Shown: positions 15,122 through 23,711 of the stretch, piece after piece
Layout: every line of letters starts with the position of its first letter
Position numbering within the stretch: position 1 is the stretch's first letter
Notes under the pieces: model-generated
Told to the model about the DNA's origin: nothing
What the model saw: only the letters and a program-made list of their open reading frames with translations
Databases searched by the model: none
Origin: Nocardioides pini
Lineage (GTDB): Bacteria; Actinomycetota; Actinomycetes; Propionibacteriales; Nocardioidaceae
Assembly: GCF_026712185.1 (NCBI RefSeq)
Contig: NZ_JAPPUX010000002.1
Location: forward strand, 678,770 to 742,769
DNA: 64,000 nucleotides
Direction: 5' to 3'
Position numbers and translations under genes: made by a program

Positions 15122-17164
15122 TCAGTCCTGCGGCACGTCCCGGTCGATCTCCGCCAGCCAGGCGGTGCCCTTCGCGTCGCTCGGCATCCGCCAGTCGCCG
15201 CGGGGGCTCATCGTGCCGCTGGGGCTGACCTTGGGGCCGTTGGGCAGCGCCGAGCGCTTGAACTGGTTGGCGAAGAACCGCTTGACGAAGACCACCAGCC
15301 AGGTGCGGACCTCCTCGAGCGAGTACGCCACCCGGGCGTCGTCGGGGAAGCCGGGCGGCCACTCGCCGGACTCGGCGTCCTTCCACGCGTGCCAGGCCAG
15401 GAAAGCGATCTTGCGCGGCCGGAAGCCGTGGCGCACCACGAGCGCGAGCGTGAAGTCCTGCAGGTTGTAGGGACCGACGGTGTCCTGCGTGGCCTGCGGC
15501 TTCTTCCCCTCCTCGACGGGGATCAGCTCGGGGGTGATCTCCAGCTCGAGGATCTCCCCGAGCACCTGGCCCACCGCCTCGTCGAACTCGCCGTGGCTGA
15601 TCACCCAGCGGATGAGGTGCTGCACGAGCGTCTTCGGGACGCCGGCGTTCACCGTGTAGTGCGACATCTGGTCGCCCACGCCGTACGTGCACCAGCCGAG
15701 CGCGAGCTCGCTGAGGTCGCCGGTGCCGACGACGATGCCGCCGCGCTGGTTGGCCAGCCGGAAGAGGTAGTCGTAGCGCAGCCCGGCCTGCACGTTCTCG
15801 AAGGTGACGTCGTAGACCTTCTCGCCGCGACCGTAGGGGTGGCCGAGGTCCCGGAGCATCTGCTCGGCCGCGGGCCGGATGTCGAGCTCCTCGAAGGTGA
15901 CGCCGAGCGCCTGCGAGAGCCGGGTGGCGTACGACTTGGTGGTCTCCCCCGTCGCGAAGCCGGGCATCGTGAAGGCGAGGACGTCGCTGCGCGGGCGACC
16001 GAGCCGGTCCATCGCCTTGCACGCGACGATCAGCGCGTGCGTCGAGTCGAGGCCGCCGCTGACCCCGATCACGGCCTTGGGCGACCCGATGGCGTTGAGC
16101 CGCTGCTCGAGGCCGGAGACCTGGATGTTGTAGGCCTCGTAGCAGTCGAGGGCGAGCCGCTCGGGGTCGTCGGGCACGAACGGGTAGCGGTCCACCTTGC
16201 GCAGCAGCCCGATGTCACCGGCCGGCGGCTCGAGCTCCCACTCCACGGTGCGGAACCGGTTGGTGCGCTCGTGGTGGGTGCGGCGGTTGTCGTCGAACGT
16301 GACCTGCCGCATCCGCTCCTGGCGGACCAGGTCGAGGTCGACGTCGACGACCGTGCGCCTCGGGCCGTCGGGGAACCGCTCGCTCTCCCCCAGCAGCGAG
16401 CCGCACTCGTAGACCATCGTCTGGCTGTCCCAGCTCAGGTCGGTGGTCGACTCCCCCTGCCCGGCGGCGGCATAGACGTACGCCGCCGAGCAGCGCGCGC
16501 TCGCGCTGCGGACCAGCAGCCGACGGTCCTCCGCGCGGGCGATCGTGATCGGCGACCCGCTCAGGTTGGCCAGCACCGTCGCGCCGGCCAGCGCGGCCTC
16601 CGCGCTCGGCGGCACGGGCACCCACATGTCCTCGCAGACCTCGACGTGCAGGTCGAGGCCGGGGACGTCGAGGCACCGGAAGATCAGGTCGGGGCCGAAC
16701 CGGACGTCCTGGCCGGCGACGTTGATCCACTCGAGCTCGCGGTCGTCGCCGGGCGCGAACCACCGACGCTCGTAGAACTCGCGGTAGTTGGGCAGGTAGG
16801 ACTTCGGGGCGACGCCGAGGATCGAGCCGCGGTGGATGACGACGGCGGCGTTGAAGACCCGGTTGCCGTGCACGACGGGGGCGCCGACCACCAGCATCGT
16901 CATCAGGTCGGCGCTGGCCGCGACGATCCCGGCGATCGCCTCCTCGACGGTGGCGAGCAGCGTGTCCTGCAGGAACAGGTCGTCCACCGAGTAGCCGGTC
17001 AGGCACAGCTCCGGGAACACCGCGACGGCGACCGAGTCGTCGTGGCAGGCCTCCGCCTGCTCGATCACGGCGGCTGCGTTGGCGACGGGATCGGCGAGGT
17101 GCACCGGCAGGGTGACTGCCGCGATCCGGGCGAAGCCCTGGGCGTAGGCGGAGTAGAAGTCCAC
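15122..17164 (-). CDS. nadE: Glutamine-dependent NAD+ synthetase
   Basis: A 680-residue two-domain enzyme converting nicotinic acid adenine dinucleotide to NAD+ with glutamine as ammonia donor. The N-terminal nitrilase-type glutaminase carries the Glu-Lys-Cys triad: Glu52 (F-P-E-L-C), Lys121 (A-P-K-S-Y-L-P-N-Y) and Cys177 (V-E-V-C-E-D). The C-terminal synthetase has the pyrophosphatase loop G-V-S-G-G-L-D-S-T near residue 368 and T-G-D-L-S-E. Length matches actinobacterial NadE. It is transcribed alone, with a 122-base divergent region carrying a large hairpin. Confidence 0.97.
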   Translation of the reverse strand: MDFYSAYAQGFARIAAVTLPVHLADPVANAAAVIEQAEACHDDSVAVAVFPELCLTGYSVDDLFLQDTLLATVEEAIAGIVAASADLMTMLVVGAPVVHGNRVFNAAVVIHRGSILGVAPKSYLPNYREFYERRWFAPGDDRELEWINVAGQDVRFGPDLIFRCLDVPGLDLHVEVCEDMWVPVPPSAEAALAGATVLANLSGSPITIARAEDRRLLVRSASARCSAAYVYAAAGQGESTTDLSWDSQTMVYECGSLLGESERFPDGPRRTVVDVDLDLVRQERMRQVTFDDNRRTHHERTNRFRTVEWELEPPAGDIGLLRKVDRYPFVPDDPERLALDCYEAYNIQVSGLEQRLNAIGSPKAVIGVSGGLDSTHALIVACKAMDRLGRPRSDVLAFTMPGFATGETTKSYATRLSQALGVTFEELDIRPAAEQMLRDLGHPYGRGEKVYDVTFENVQAGLRYDYLFRLANQRGGIVVGTGDLSELALGWCTYGVGDQMSHYTVNAGVPKTLVQHLIRWVISHGEFDEAVGQVLGEILELEITPELIPVEEGKKPQATQDTVGPYNLQDFTLALVVRHGFRPRKIAFLAWHAWKDAESGEWPPGFPDDARVAYSLEEVRTWLVVFVKRFFANQFKRSALPNGPKVSPSGTMSPRGDWRMPSDAKGTAWLAEIDRDVPQD

Positions 17165-17197
17165 GCCGCCACTCTAGGGAGCCGCTCCCGCGTCGGT

Positions 17198-17260
17198 GGT
17201 AGTCCAGTGGGAAACGGTCGTGCCGAGCCCCGGTCGACAGCAGAAACCCACTGGACTACC
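17198..17260. repeat. 63-bp hairpin with perfect 14-bp arms
   Basis: GGTAGTCCAGTGGG (17198-17211) is exactly mirrored by CCCACTGGACTACC (17247-17260) around a 35-base loop. It occupies the divergent region between nadE and the GNAT gene. It could be a small mobile repeat or an operator pair; only one copy is in the window. Confidence 0.7.
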
Positions 17261-17286
17261 CCCGGCCGGCGGGACAGGCTCGCGCC

Positions 17287-18183
17287 ATGGCCCTCGAGAT
17301 CAGCCCCTGCGTCACCGACGACGACCTCGAGGAGTGGCGCCGCGTACGGATCGCGGTGATCCCCTACGAGCGCACCCAGTCCGTCGCGGAGCTCCGAGCC
17401 GACGAGACGCCGGAGCGGCTGCTGGTGGTCGCACGAGAAGACGGTGTGGTCGTCGGGTCCGGCATGGCCACCCGCTCCGAGATCGGACGCGCGGGCACCG
17501 TGATCCCCCGCGTCCTGCCCGAGCACCGCCGCCGCGGCCACGGCACCGCGCTGCTCGAGCGGCTGGTCACCCACGTCGCGGACCTCGGCCACCCGACGGT
17601 GCGCGCGGGCGCCGACGACGACGGCTCGCTCGCCTTCGCCGCCCGGTTCGGCTTCGAGGAGGTCAACCGCGAGGTCGAGCAGACCTACCGGATCGCGGGC
17701 CCCGTCGGGTCGACCCCGGCGCCGGACGGCATCGAGGTGGTCACGGCGCAGGAGCGTCCCGGGCTGTGGGAGGCGGCCTACGAGGGCTTCGGGCTCGAGG
17801 CGCTCGCCGACTTCGCCGTCGACACCCCGCTCGAGGTCAGCGCGGAGCGGTGGACGCAGTCGTGGCTCTGCGACCCGATGTTCCTCGCTCTCCACGAGGG
17901 CGAGGTGGTCGGGTGCGCCGGCCTCGGCCTCGACCCCGACCAGCCCAGCCGCGCCGAGAACGGCCTCACCGCCGTACGCCGCGACTGGCGCGGGCGCGGG
18001 CTGGCCATCCACCTCAAGCTGGTCACCCTGGCCTGGGCTGCCGAGCACGGCATCGAGGAGGTCTACACGTGGACCCAGGACGGCAACGCCGCGATGCGCG
18101 CCCTCAACGAGCGCCTCGGCTACGACACGACCATGGTCGGCATCCAGCTGGCCCGGCCCCTCGCCGGGCTGCTCGGCCACTGA
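17287..18183 (+). CDS. GNAT acetyltransferase with two tandem GNAT folds
   Basis: A 298-residue protein with two GNAT units. The first (residues 1-140) has the acetyl-CoA loop region V-L-P-E-H-R-R-R-G-H-G-T-A-L-L. The second (150-298) has V-R-R-D-W-R-G-R-G-L-A-I-H-L-K and then N-E-R-L-G-Y. Both keep an R/Q-x-x-G-x-G/A-type pyrophosphate loop, so both may bind acetyl-CoA. Tandem GNATs of this sort include mycothiol synthase (MshD), but key similarity beyond the fold is not evident. ATG at 17287 is the only well-placed start. Substrate unknown. Confidence 0.9.
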   Translation: MALEISPCVTDDDLEEWRRVRIAVIPYERTQSVAELRADETPERLLVVAREDGVVVGSGMATRSEIGRAGTVIPRVLPEHRRRGHGTALLERLVTHVADLGHPTVRAGADDDGSLAFAARFGFEEVNREVEQTYRIAGPVGSTPAPDGIEVVTAQERPGLWEAAYEGFGLEALADFAVDTPLEVSAERWTQSWLCDPMFLALHEGEVVGCAGLGLDPDQPSRAENGLTAVRRDWRGRGLAIHLKLVTLAWAAEHGIEEVYTWTQDGNAAMRALNERLGYDTTMVGIQLARPLAGLLGH

Positions 18184-18232
18184 GGCGTGACGGACCTTTA
18201 CCGAGCGGCGGTCCTCCCCTAGCGTCGCCAGC

Positions 18233-19396
18233 GTGCGCCACAGCCTCGGCACCCGCCTGTCCCTGTCCACCCTCCTCGCCACCGGCGCCCTCGCGGGCGG
18301 CCTGCTGACCGGCCCGCCGCCGTCGGTCGCGACCGCTGACGCCGTGGGCCACCAGGAGGCGCGTGCCCCGCAGCTGCGCGTCCGGACGGTCGCCCGCGGG
18401 CTCCAGCACCCGTGGGACGTCCAGCAGGCCACGGGTGGTCGGCTCGTCGTCTCCGAGCGCGACCGCGCCCGCCTCAGCGTCGTGCGCCAGGGGAAGCGGC
18501 ACACCCTCGCCGACCTCTCGAAGCTGGTGTGGGTCTCCGGCGAGACCGGTCTCATGTCCCTCGCCGTGGACCCCGGCGCGCGCACGCTGTGGGCGTGCCA
18601 CGGCAGCGCGAGGGGTGGTCGGCACGTGCAGGTGAGCCGATGGCGCGTCGACGCGAGGTGGTCGAGACTCAGCCGCCACCGCACGATCCTGACCGGTCTC
18701 CCCTCGACCTCGGGACGCCACGGCGGCTGCCGCCTGCTCCTCGACCGCGACAGCGACGCCCTGTTCGTCGGCACCGGTGACGCCGCCGTCGGGACGAACC
18801 CGCGAGACCTCGACTCCCTCGGCGGCAAGGTGCTGCGCATCCACCGCGACACCGGCGCCCCGATGGCCGGCAACCCCTACGCCGGTGCGAGCACCGCGCG
18901 GCGCTTCGTGTGGACCTACGGCCACCGCAACGTCCAGGGCCTCGCCCAGCGCGACGACGGCTCGATGTGGTCGGTCGAGCACGGCAGCTACCGCGACGAC
19001 GAGGTCAACCGGCTCGTCGCGGGCGGCGACTACGGCTGGAACCCCGTCCCGGGCTACGACGAGTCGGTCCCGATGACCGACCAGTCGCTGCCGGGCGAGC
19101 AGCAGGAGGCGGCCTGGTCCTCCGGCGAGCCGACGCTCGCCACCTCGGGCGCCTCCTGGGTCCGCGGTCCGCAGTGGGGCGCGCTCGAGGGGACGCTCGC
19201 GGTCGCAGCGCTGAAGGCCTCCGAGGTCCTGTTCCTGCGCTTCGACACGGCCGGCGGACTCGTCTCGGTCACCCGGCCGCCCCGGCTCCAGCGGCTCGGC
19301 CGGGTGCGGTCGGTCACGTCGGCCCGCGACGGCGACCTGCTCGTCACGACCGACAACGGCGTGCGCGACCGCGTCGTGCGGGTGTCGCCGCGCTGA
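18233..19396 (+). CDS. Secreted PQQ-dependent sugar (glucose/sorbosone-type) dehydrogenase
   Basis: A 387-residue protein from GTG at 18233 with a signal peptide (Arg-His start, hydrophobic core, cut near residue 36). The mature part has the beta-propeller hallmarks of the GSDH family: G-L-Q-H-P-W-D-V near the start, S-G-E-T-G-L-M-S-L-A-V-D-P, G-G-K-V-L-R-I-H-R-D-T-G, W-T-Y-G-H-R-N-V-Q-G-L and E-H-G-S-Y-R-D-D-E-V-N-R. The G-H-R-N-x-Q-G motif is strongly diagnostic. It should oxidise an aldose or related alcohol outside the cell using PQQ. No pqq genes are in the window, and the natural substrate is unknown. Confidence 0.93.
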   Translation: MRHSLGTRLSLSTLLATGALAGGLLTGPPPSVATADAVGHQEARAPQLRVRTVARGLQHPWDVQQATGGRLVVSERDRARLSVVRQGKRHTLADLSKLVWVSGETGLMSLAVDPGARTLWACHGSARGGRHVQVSRWRVDARWSRLSRHRTILTGLPSTSGRHGGCRLLLDRDSDALFVGTGDAAVGTNPRDLDSLGGKVLRIHRDTGAPMAGNPYAGASTARRFVWTYGHRNVQGLAQRDDGSMWSVEHGSYRDDEVNRLVAGGDYGWNPVPGYDESVPMTDQSLPGEQQEAAWSSGEPTLATSGASWVRGPQWGALEGTLAVAALKASEVLFLRFDTAGGLVSVTRPPRLQRLGRVRSVTSARDGDLLVTTDNGVRDRVVRVSPR

Positions 19397-19495
19397 GCGT
19401 GACCGTCACCACAGCGCCGTACCCACCGGTCGGCACTAGCCTGACGAGTGGTCCGTGGACTCCATCAGGGAGCTGCGAGATGACGAGGAGCGAGC

Positions 19496-20350
19496 ATGCC
19501 TGAAGAGACCGCCCCCTACGGTTCCGGCCCGGCTGCTGGGCAGCAGTCCGCCCCCGTGAAGCGGGTCCGCACCCATCACCTGCGGGAGATGAAGGAGCGC
19601 GGCGAGAAGATCACGATGCTGACGGCGTACGACATGTACACCGCCGCCACCTTCGACGAGGCGGGCATCGACCTGCTGCTGGTCGGCGACTCGGCGAGCA
19701 ACAACGTCTTCGGCAACGAGACCTCCCTCCCGGTCACGGTCGATGAGCTGCTCCCCCTCACCCGGGCGGTCGCGCGGTCCGCCAAGCGGGCGCTCGTCGT
19801 CGGCGACCTGCCGTTCGGCAGCTACCAGGCCTCGCCCGAGCAGGGCTACCTCACCGCGGCCCGGTTCATGAAGGAGGCCGGCGCCCACGCCGTGAAGCTC
19901 GAGGGCGGGGCCGAGATGACCCCGGTCATCGAGAAGTGCACCCGGGGAGGCATCCCAGTCATGGCCCACATCGGCTTCACCCCGCAGTCCGAGCACACCC
20001 TCGGCGGCTACCGCGTCCAGGGGCGCGGCGACGCGAGCGACCGCGTCGTCGCCGACGCGCGCGCCGTGCAGGAGGCGGGCGCGTTCGCGGTCGTCATGGA
20101 GATGGTCCCCGGCGACGTCGCGGAGCAGATCAGCAAGGAGCTGACGATCCCGACGATCGGCATCGGCGCCGGAGCCGGGTGCGACGGCCAGGTCCTCGTG
20201 TGGCAGGACGCCTTCGGCCTCCGAACGGGCCGGATGGCGCGCTTCGTCAAGCAGTACGCCGACGTGCACGGCGTGCTGCTCGAGGCGGCCAGGGCGTACG
20301 CCGACGACGTCCGCGGCGGTACCTTCCCGGGCGCCGAGCACACGTTCTGA
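19496..20350 (+). CDS. panB: Ketopantoate hydroxymethyltransferase (3-methyl-2-oxobutanoate hydroxymethyltransferase)
   Basis: A 284-residue enzyme of the pantothenate pathway, transferring a hydroxymethyl group from 5,10-methylene-tetrahydrofolate to 3-methyl-2-oxobutanoate. Diagnostic stretches are M-L-T-A-Y-D near residue 42, [33 protein letters not shown] and T-I-G-I-G-A-G. Start is ATG at 19496; the first about 25 residues are an actinobacterial extension. panC and panD are not next to it. Confidence 0.97.
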   Translation: MPEETAPYGSGPAAGQQSAPVKRVRTHHLREMKERGEKITMLTAYDMYTAATFDEAGIDLLLVGDSASNNVFGNETSLPVTVDELLPLTRAVARSAKRALVVGDLPFGSYQASPEQGYLTAARFMKEAGAHAVKLEGGAEMTPVIEKCTRGGIPVMAHIGFTPQSEHTLGGYRVQGRGDASDRVVADARAVQEAGAFAVVMEMVPGDVAEQISKELTIPTIGIGAGAGCDGQVLVWQDAFGLRTGRMARFVKQYADVHGVLLEAARAYADDVRGGTFPGAEHTF

Positions 20351-20475
20351 TCGCTCGCGGCGGCCCGCTGGTCAGGCCGACCAGCCCAGCCGGCGGGCAC
20401 GCCGACACCCCAGCCGGTGACAACCTCGCTCCGGCGCGGCAGGATCAGGCATCCCGACGACGCGAGGAGCCTTCC

Positions 20476-21120
20476 GTGAGCGAGACACCGGCCGAGACGA
20501 CGGCAGCGAAGACGTCCACCGCCAGGAAGAGCCCCGCGAAGAAGGCTCCTGCGAAGAAGACGGCCGCCACGAAGACGACCGCGAAGAAGACGACCGCGAA
20601 GAAGACGACCGCCACGAAGGCGACGGCAGCCACGACGTCGACCGCCAAGAAGTCCCCCGCGAAGAAGTCCCCCGCGAAGAAGTCCCCCGCGAAGAAGACC
20701 GCCACGAAGACGACGGCCAAGAAGTCCCCCGCGAAGAAGACGGCCGCCAAGAAGACGGCCGCCAAGAAGTCGGCCGCGACGACGAGTGCGGCGCCGACCA
20801 GGAAGAACGCGACCGACAAGCCGGTGGCCGCCGCGGCACGTCGCTCCCACGCCGACCGCGCCGCCGACGTCGGAGGGCAGGCGGTCGCGACGGCCGCGAC
20901 GATCCAGAAGGTCGCGCGGGACACCGCGGAGCGGGTGGCCGCCGAGACGGCCGCGCGCGTGAGCAAGCAGTACGAGGCGGCGATCGCCGAGCTCACCAAG
21001 ACGCTCGACAAGAACACCAAGCGGGCGCTGAAGAGCGTCCGTGCCGCCGCGGACGTCGCTCAGGCGGCCAACCCCGTCACGGGCAAGAAGAACAAGAAGA
21101 AGAAGAAGAAGAAGAAGTGA
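20476..21120 (+). CDS. Lysine-rich histone H1-like protein
   Basis: A 214-residue basic protein from GTG at 20476, with GAGGAG a few bases upstream. Residues 5-110 are almost entirely Lys, Ala, Thr, Ser and Pro in K-K-x-P-A-K-K and K-K-T-A/T repeats, like eukaryotic H1 tails and the bacterial AlgP/Hup-tail type. A less repetitive helical region of about 90 residues follows and the protein ends in a poly-lysine tail. It should bind DNA non-specifically in the nucleoid. Three perfect 15-bp DNA repeats lie inside. Homologous tails vary in repeat number between strains. Confidence 0.85.
   Translation: MSETPAETTAAKTSTARKSPAKKAPAKKTAATKTTAKKTTAKKTTATKATAATTSTAKKSPAKKSPAKKSPAKKTATKTTAKKSPAKKTAAKKTAAKKSAATTSAAPTRKNATDKPVAAAARRSHADRAADVGGQAVATAATIQKVARDTAERVAAETAARVSKQYEAAIAELTKTLDKNTKRALKSVRAAADVAQAANPVTGKKNKKKKKKKK
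20647..20691 (+). repeat. 15-bp tandem repeat x3 encoding K-K-S-P-A
   Basis: Three perfect copies of AAGAAGTCCCCCGCG, each encoding K-K-S-P-A, lie in the histone-like gene at 20647-20661, 20662-20676 and 20677-20691. Perfect identity suggests recent slippage. Confidence 0.9.
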
Positions 21121-21345
21121 TCAGCTGTCCGGTGTGCCGTCGGTGATGCCGTCTCCCGAGCCGGGGCCGTCGTCGTTCCACTTCGGGTCGTTGTCCCACT
21201 CCTCGTTGCGCTCCTCGACCTTCTCGAGCGCGCGCGAGGCCTCGGCGGACGTCGCGTAGGGGCCGAGGCGGTCGCTGTTCCGGCAGCCGTCCCTCCCCTC
21301 GACGGTGTGGTGCGTCAGGCAGAACCAGTATTCGTTCTCGCTCAT
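21121..21345 (-). CDS. Small conserved-looking acidic protein
   Basis: A 74-residue soluble protein: [17 protein letters not shown] near the N-terminus, then [17 protein letters not shown] and an acidic tail. The C-x-x-H-H and later Cys could bind a metal. The G-P-Y-x-T-x-x-E-A stretch resembles SPOR-like or short actinobacterial unknowns found near map. Its stop abuts the histone-like stop. Coding is supported by codon-position GC bias and composition. Confidence 0.8.
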   Translation of the reverse strand: MSENEYWFCLTHHTVEGRDGCRNSDRLGPYATSAEASRALEKVEERNEEWDNDPKWNDDGPGSGDGITDGTPDS

Positions 21346-21368
21346 GGGCCGAAACTACACTCGCGCCC

Positions 21369-22217
21369 GTGCCTGCCGTATCCCCCGCAGAGGTATCTGC
21401 GCGTCGTGCCGTGCCCGCCCACATCGCCCGTCCGGAGTACGTCGACCAGCCGGCGCCGCAGCGCTTCACCGGCGAGGAGGTCAAGGACGCCGAGACCATC
21501 GAGCGCATGCGGGTCGCGGGCCGCCTGGCCGCCCAGGCCCGCGACCTCGTCGGCTCCCACGTCGTACCCGGTGTCACCACCGACGAGCTCGACCGGATCG
21601 GCCACGAGTTCCTCCTCGACCACGGCGCCTACCCCTCGACGCTCGGCTACCGCGGCTTCCCGAAGTCGCTGTGCTCGAGCGTCAACGAGGTGATCTGCCA
21701 CGGCATCCCCGACGCGCGCGTCGTCGAGGACGGCGACATCGTCAACATCGACATCACCGCCTTCATCGGCGGCGTGCACGGCGACACCAACGCCACCTTC
21801 CTCGCCGGCGACGTCGACGAGGAGTCGCGGCTGCTCGTCGAGCGCACCAAGGAGGCGCTCGACCGGGCGATCAAGGCGGTCAAGCCGGGGCGCCGGGTCA
21901 ACGTCATCGGGCGCGTCATCGAGGCGTACGCCAAGCGGTTCGGCTACGGCGTCGTCCGCGACTTCACCGGCCACGGCATCGGCACGTCGTTCCACTCCGG
22001 CCTGATCATCCCCCACTACGACGACGAGCGCTTCGACGACGAGATCCGGGTCGGCATGACCTTCACGATCGAGCCGATGCTCAACCTCGGCACGCCCGAC
22101 TACGACATGTGGGACGACGGCTGGACCGTCGTCACCAAGGACCGCCGCCGCTCCGCGCAGTTCGAGCACACCCTGCTCGTCACCGAGGATGGCGCCGAGG
22201 TGCTGACGCACCCCTAG
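21369..22217 (+). CDS. map: Methionine aminopeptidase type I
   Basis: A 282-residue enzyme that removes N-terminal methionine from nascent proteins. The five metal ligands are visible in context: Asp pair in [10 protein letters not shown] and H-G-D-T-N-A-T-F, His in G-H-G-I-G-T-S-F-H, Glu in T-I-E-P-M-L and Glu in F-E-H-T-L-L-V. The substrate His is in V-I-C-H-G-I-P. GTG at 21369 gives an N-terminal extension of about 40 residues typical of actinobacterial MapB. It is divergent from the small acidic gene and ends ten bases before rnpB. Confidence 0.97.
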   Translation: MPAVSPAEVSARRAVPAHIARPEYVDQPAPQRFTGEEVKDAETIERMRVAGRLAAQARDLVGSHVVPGVTTDELDRIGHEFLLDHGAYPSTLGYRGFPKSLCSSVNEVICHGIPDARVVEDGDIVNIDITAFIGGVHGDTNATFLAGDVDEESRLLVERTKEALDRAIKAVKPGRRVNVIGRVIEAYAKRFGYGVVRDFTGHGIGTSFHSGLIIPHYDDERFDDEIRVGMTFTIEPMLNLGTPDYDMWDDGWTVVTKDRRRSAQFEHTLLVTEDGAEVLTHP

Positions 22218-22226
22218 ACTCCTCGG

Positions 22227-22593
22227 TGAGTGGGTCGGCCGGGCGGCCGCGGCTCGCCGCTCCGGTGGCGGGTCGAGGAAGGTCCGGGCTCCACAGGGCA
22301 GGGTGGTGGCCAACAGCCACCCGGGGCAACCCGCGGGATCAGTGCCACAGAGAACAGACCGCCGGTCTCCGGACCGGTAAGGGTGAAACGGTGGTGCAAG
22401 AGACCACCAGTGCGCCGGGCGACCGGCGCAGCTAGGCAAACCCCACCCGGAGCAAGATCAGACAGGATGCGTCCGAGGGCGGCCCGCCCGAGCATCCGGG
22501 TAGATCGCACCAGGCGGCCGGCAACGGTCGTCGCAGATGGATGGTCGCCCCCGCATTGCGGGACAGAACCCGGCCTACAGGCCGACCCACTCC
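22227..22593 (+). ncRNA. rnpB: RNase P RNA, bacterial class A
   Basis: Hallmarks of class A RNase P RNA are present. The 5' strand GAGTGGGTCGGC (22228-22239) pairs with GCCGACCCACTC (22581-22592) to form P1. The conserved core reads GAGGAAGGTCCGGGCTCCA, then ACAGGGCAGGGTGGTGGCCA; later come GGTAAGGGTGAAACGGTGG and GTGCAAGAGACCACC, and the 3' core ends in ACAGAACCCGGCCTACAGG. It is the catalytic RNA that matures tRNA 5' ends. Confidence 0.97.
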
Positions 22594-22631
22594 CTCCACG
22601 CGCCTCCCTCCGCGCGCCTCCCTCCACGCGC
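22590..22631 (+). repeat. 14-bp tandem repeat x3 at rnpB 3' end
   Basis: CTCCCTCCACGCGC, CTCCCTCCGCGCGC and CTCCCTCCACGCGC follow one another and start inside the last bases of rnpB. One base differs in the middle copy. Confidence 0.85.
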
Positions 22632-22772
22632 CTCACGCCTTCGCATCGACCCTCCCCGACGACGGCTCGTCGTCCCCGGTTCGCGGGAAAAGTGCGCGGC
22701 ACCGGGTCGGCCCGTCCGGCCGCGCTCGACGCTGGGGACCTACGTGGTCTGACCCGGCGAGGAGGGATCCAC

Positions 22773-23318
22773 ATGGCCATCGCGATCGTGCATCCCGGGG
22801 CACGACTTCTCGCGCCCGCCCTCGACGCCCTGGCCGATGTCGTCGCCGGTGACTGGACGTGTGCGGCACGACTGTGTGCCGTCCGGCTGCGAGACCCCGA
22901 TGCCTGCGCGCTCGACCTCGCCGTCGCGGCGGCGCGCGCCGGAGTCACCTGCGGCTGTCGCCAGCCGTACCGGTACCGCCTCCACCACCGCATGCTCGTC
23001 GTCGACGAGCACCCGTCCCTGCTGTCCACCGCGCTCGACCTGCAGGTGCGGCTGGTGATGGGACAGTGGGACGCACTCGAGCTGGTCACTCCGCCGAGCG
23101 GGAGACCGGTGCAGGGGTGGCGCGCTCCTGAGGTGCTCGAGGTGCGGGTCCGCCACCAGCGCCCCGACGCCTGGACCAGCCTCTACGCGAGCCGGAACCT
23201 GTCCGTGGCGCCCACGGCCGCACGGTTGGCGCACCACGTCCTGACGAAGCTCGACGGTGGCGTCGTGCGCCACCGCTACGACGTGCCGGCCGGGCCCGCA
23301 TCCGTGCACGTCGCGTGA
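22773..23318 (+). CDS. Hypothetical protein
   Basis: A 181-residue soluble protein from ATG at 22773 with a strong GGAGGG upstream. It opens with hydrophobic A-I-A-I-V-H-P-G-A-R-L, has a C-G-C-R-Q pair near residue 60 (with C29 and C34 upstream), then L-V-V-D-E-H-P-S-L-L, W-D-A-L-E-L-V-T and V-R-V-R-H-Q-R-P-D-A-W. Four cysteines could bind a metal. I recognise no family. Isolated between rnpB and a hairpin, it looks like a single-gene accessory unit. Confidence 0.7.
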   Translation: MAIAIVHPGARLLAPALDALADVVAGDWTCAARLCAVRLRDPDACALDLAVAAARAGVTCGCRQPYRYRLHHRMLVVDEHPSLLSTALDLQVRLVMGQWDALELVTPPSGRPVQGWRAPEVLEVRVRHQRPDAWTSLYASRNLSVAPTAARLAHHVLTKLDGGVVRHRYDVPAGPASVHVA

Positions 23319-23356
23319 CGAGCGGATCAGCAGGCGATCGGGGACACGACGGAAAG

Positions 23357-23385
23357 AGCCCAGCTGGAGTGCTGCCAGCTGGGCT
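23357..23385 (+). terminator. Hairpin terminator after hypothetical gene
   Basis: AGCCCAGCTGG pairs perfectly with CCAGCTGGGCT around a 7-base loop, 39 bases after the stop at 23318. There is no T-run, as is common in high-GC Actinobacteria. Confidence 0.6.
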
Positions 23386-23711
23386 CCGAGTGCCGACAAC
23401 CCCCGAAGTCGGCTCCCTCCGTCGTCCCGTCGAAGGGGACAGGCCCCACGGTAGGAGGGCCGCTGCCCCGCTCGCGGCGACTTGACCGTTCCTTCGACGT
23501 CACGGCAGGAAACTCGTGAGGTGGTACAGCCGCTGGACCAGACGGCTGGCGCCCTGGCCGCGAACGTGGCGCCAAATCGGCGACGGCTGGCCGGATGCGC
23601 GCTGGTCCGCGCCCGCTGCGGACCGGCACGCTGGACCACGGTACGGCCGGGGGCTGAGCGCCTCCGGCAACGTCGCGGAGATCGGCGGTGCACGAGTCGC
23701 AGGAGGCGTTG
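23386..23711. other. Gene-free structured stretch
   Basis: No convincing gene on either strand. It contains a small stem (CCGAC/GTCGG near 23393-23412), a C/G-rich run and the ribosome binding site (AGGAGG, 23701) of the next gene. The open frame on the minus strand here lacks coding composition. Confidence 0.5.

Noticed and set aside
20647..20691. CRISPR-like direct repeats
   Set aside because: Units are contiguous, 15 bp, in frame and coding; no spacers. No CRISPR array or cas gene is seen in the window.
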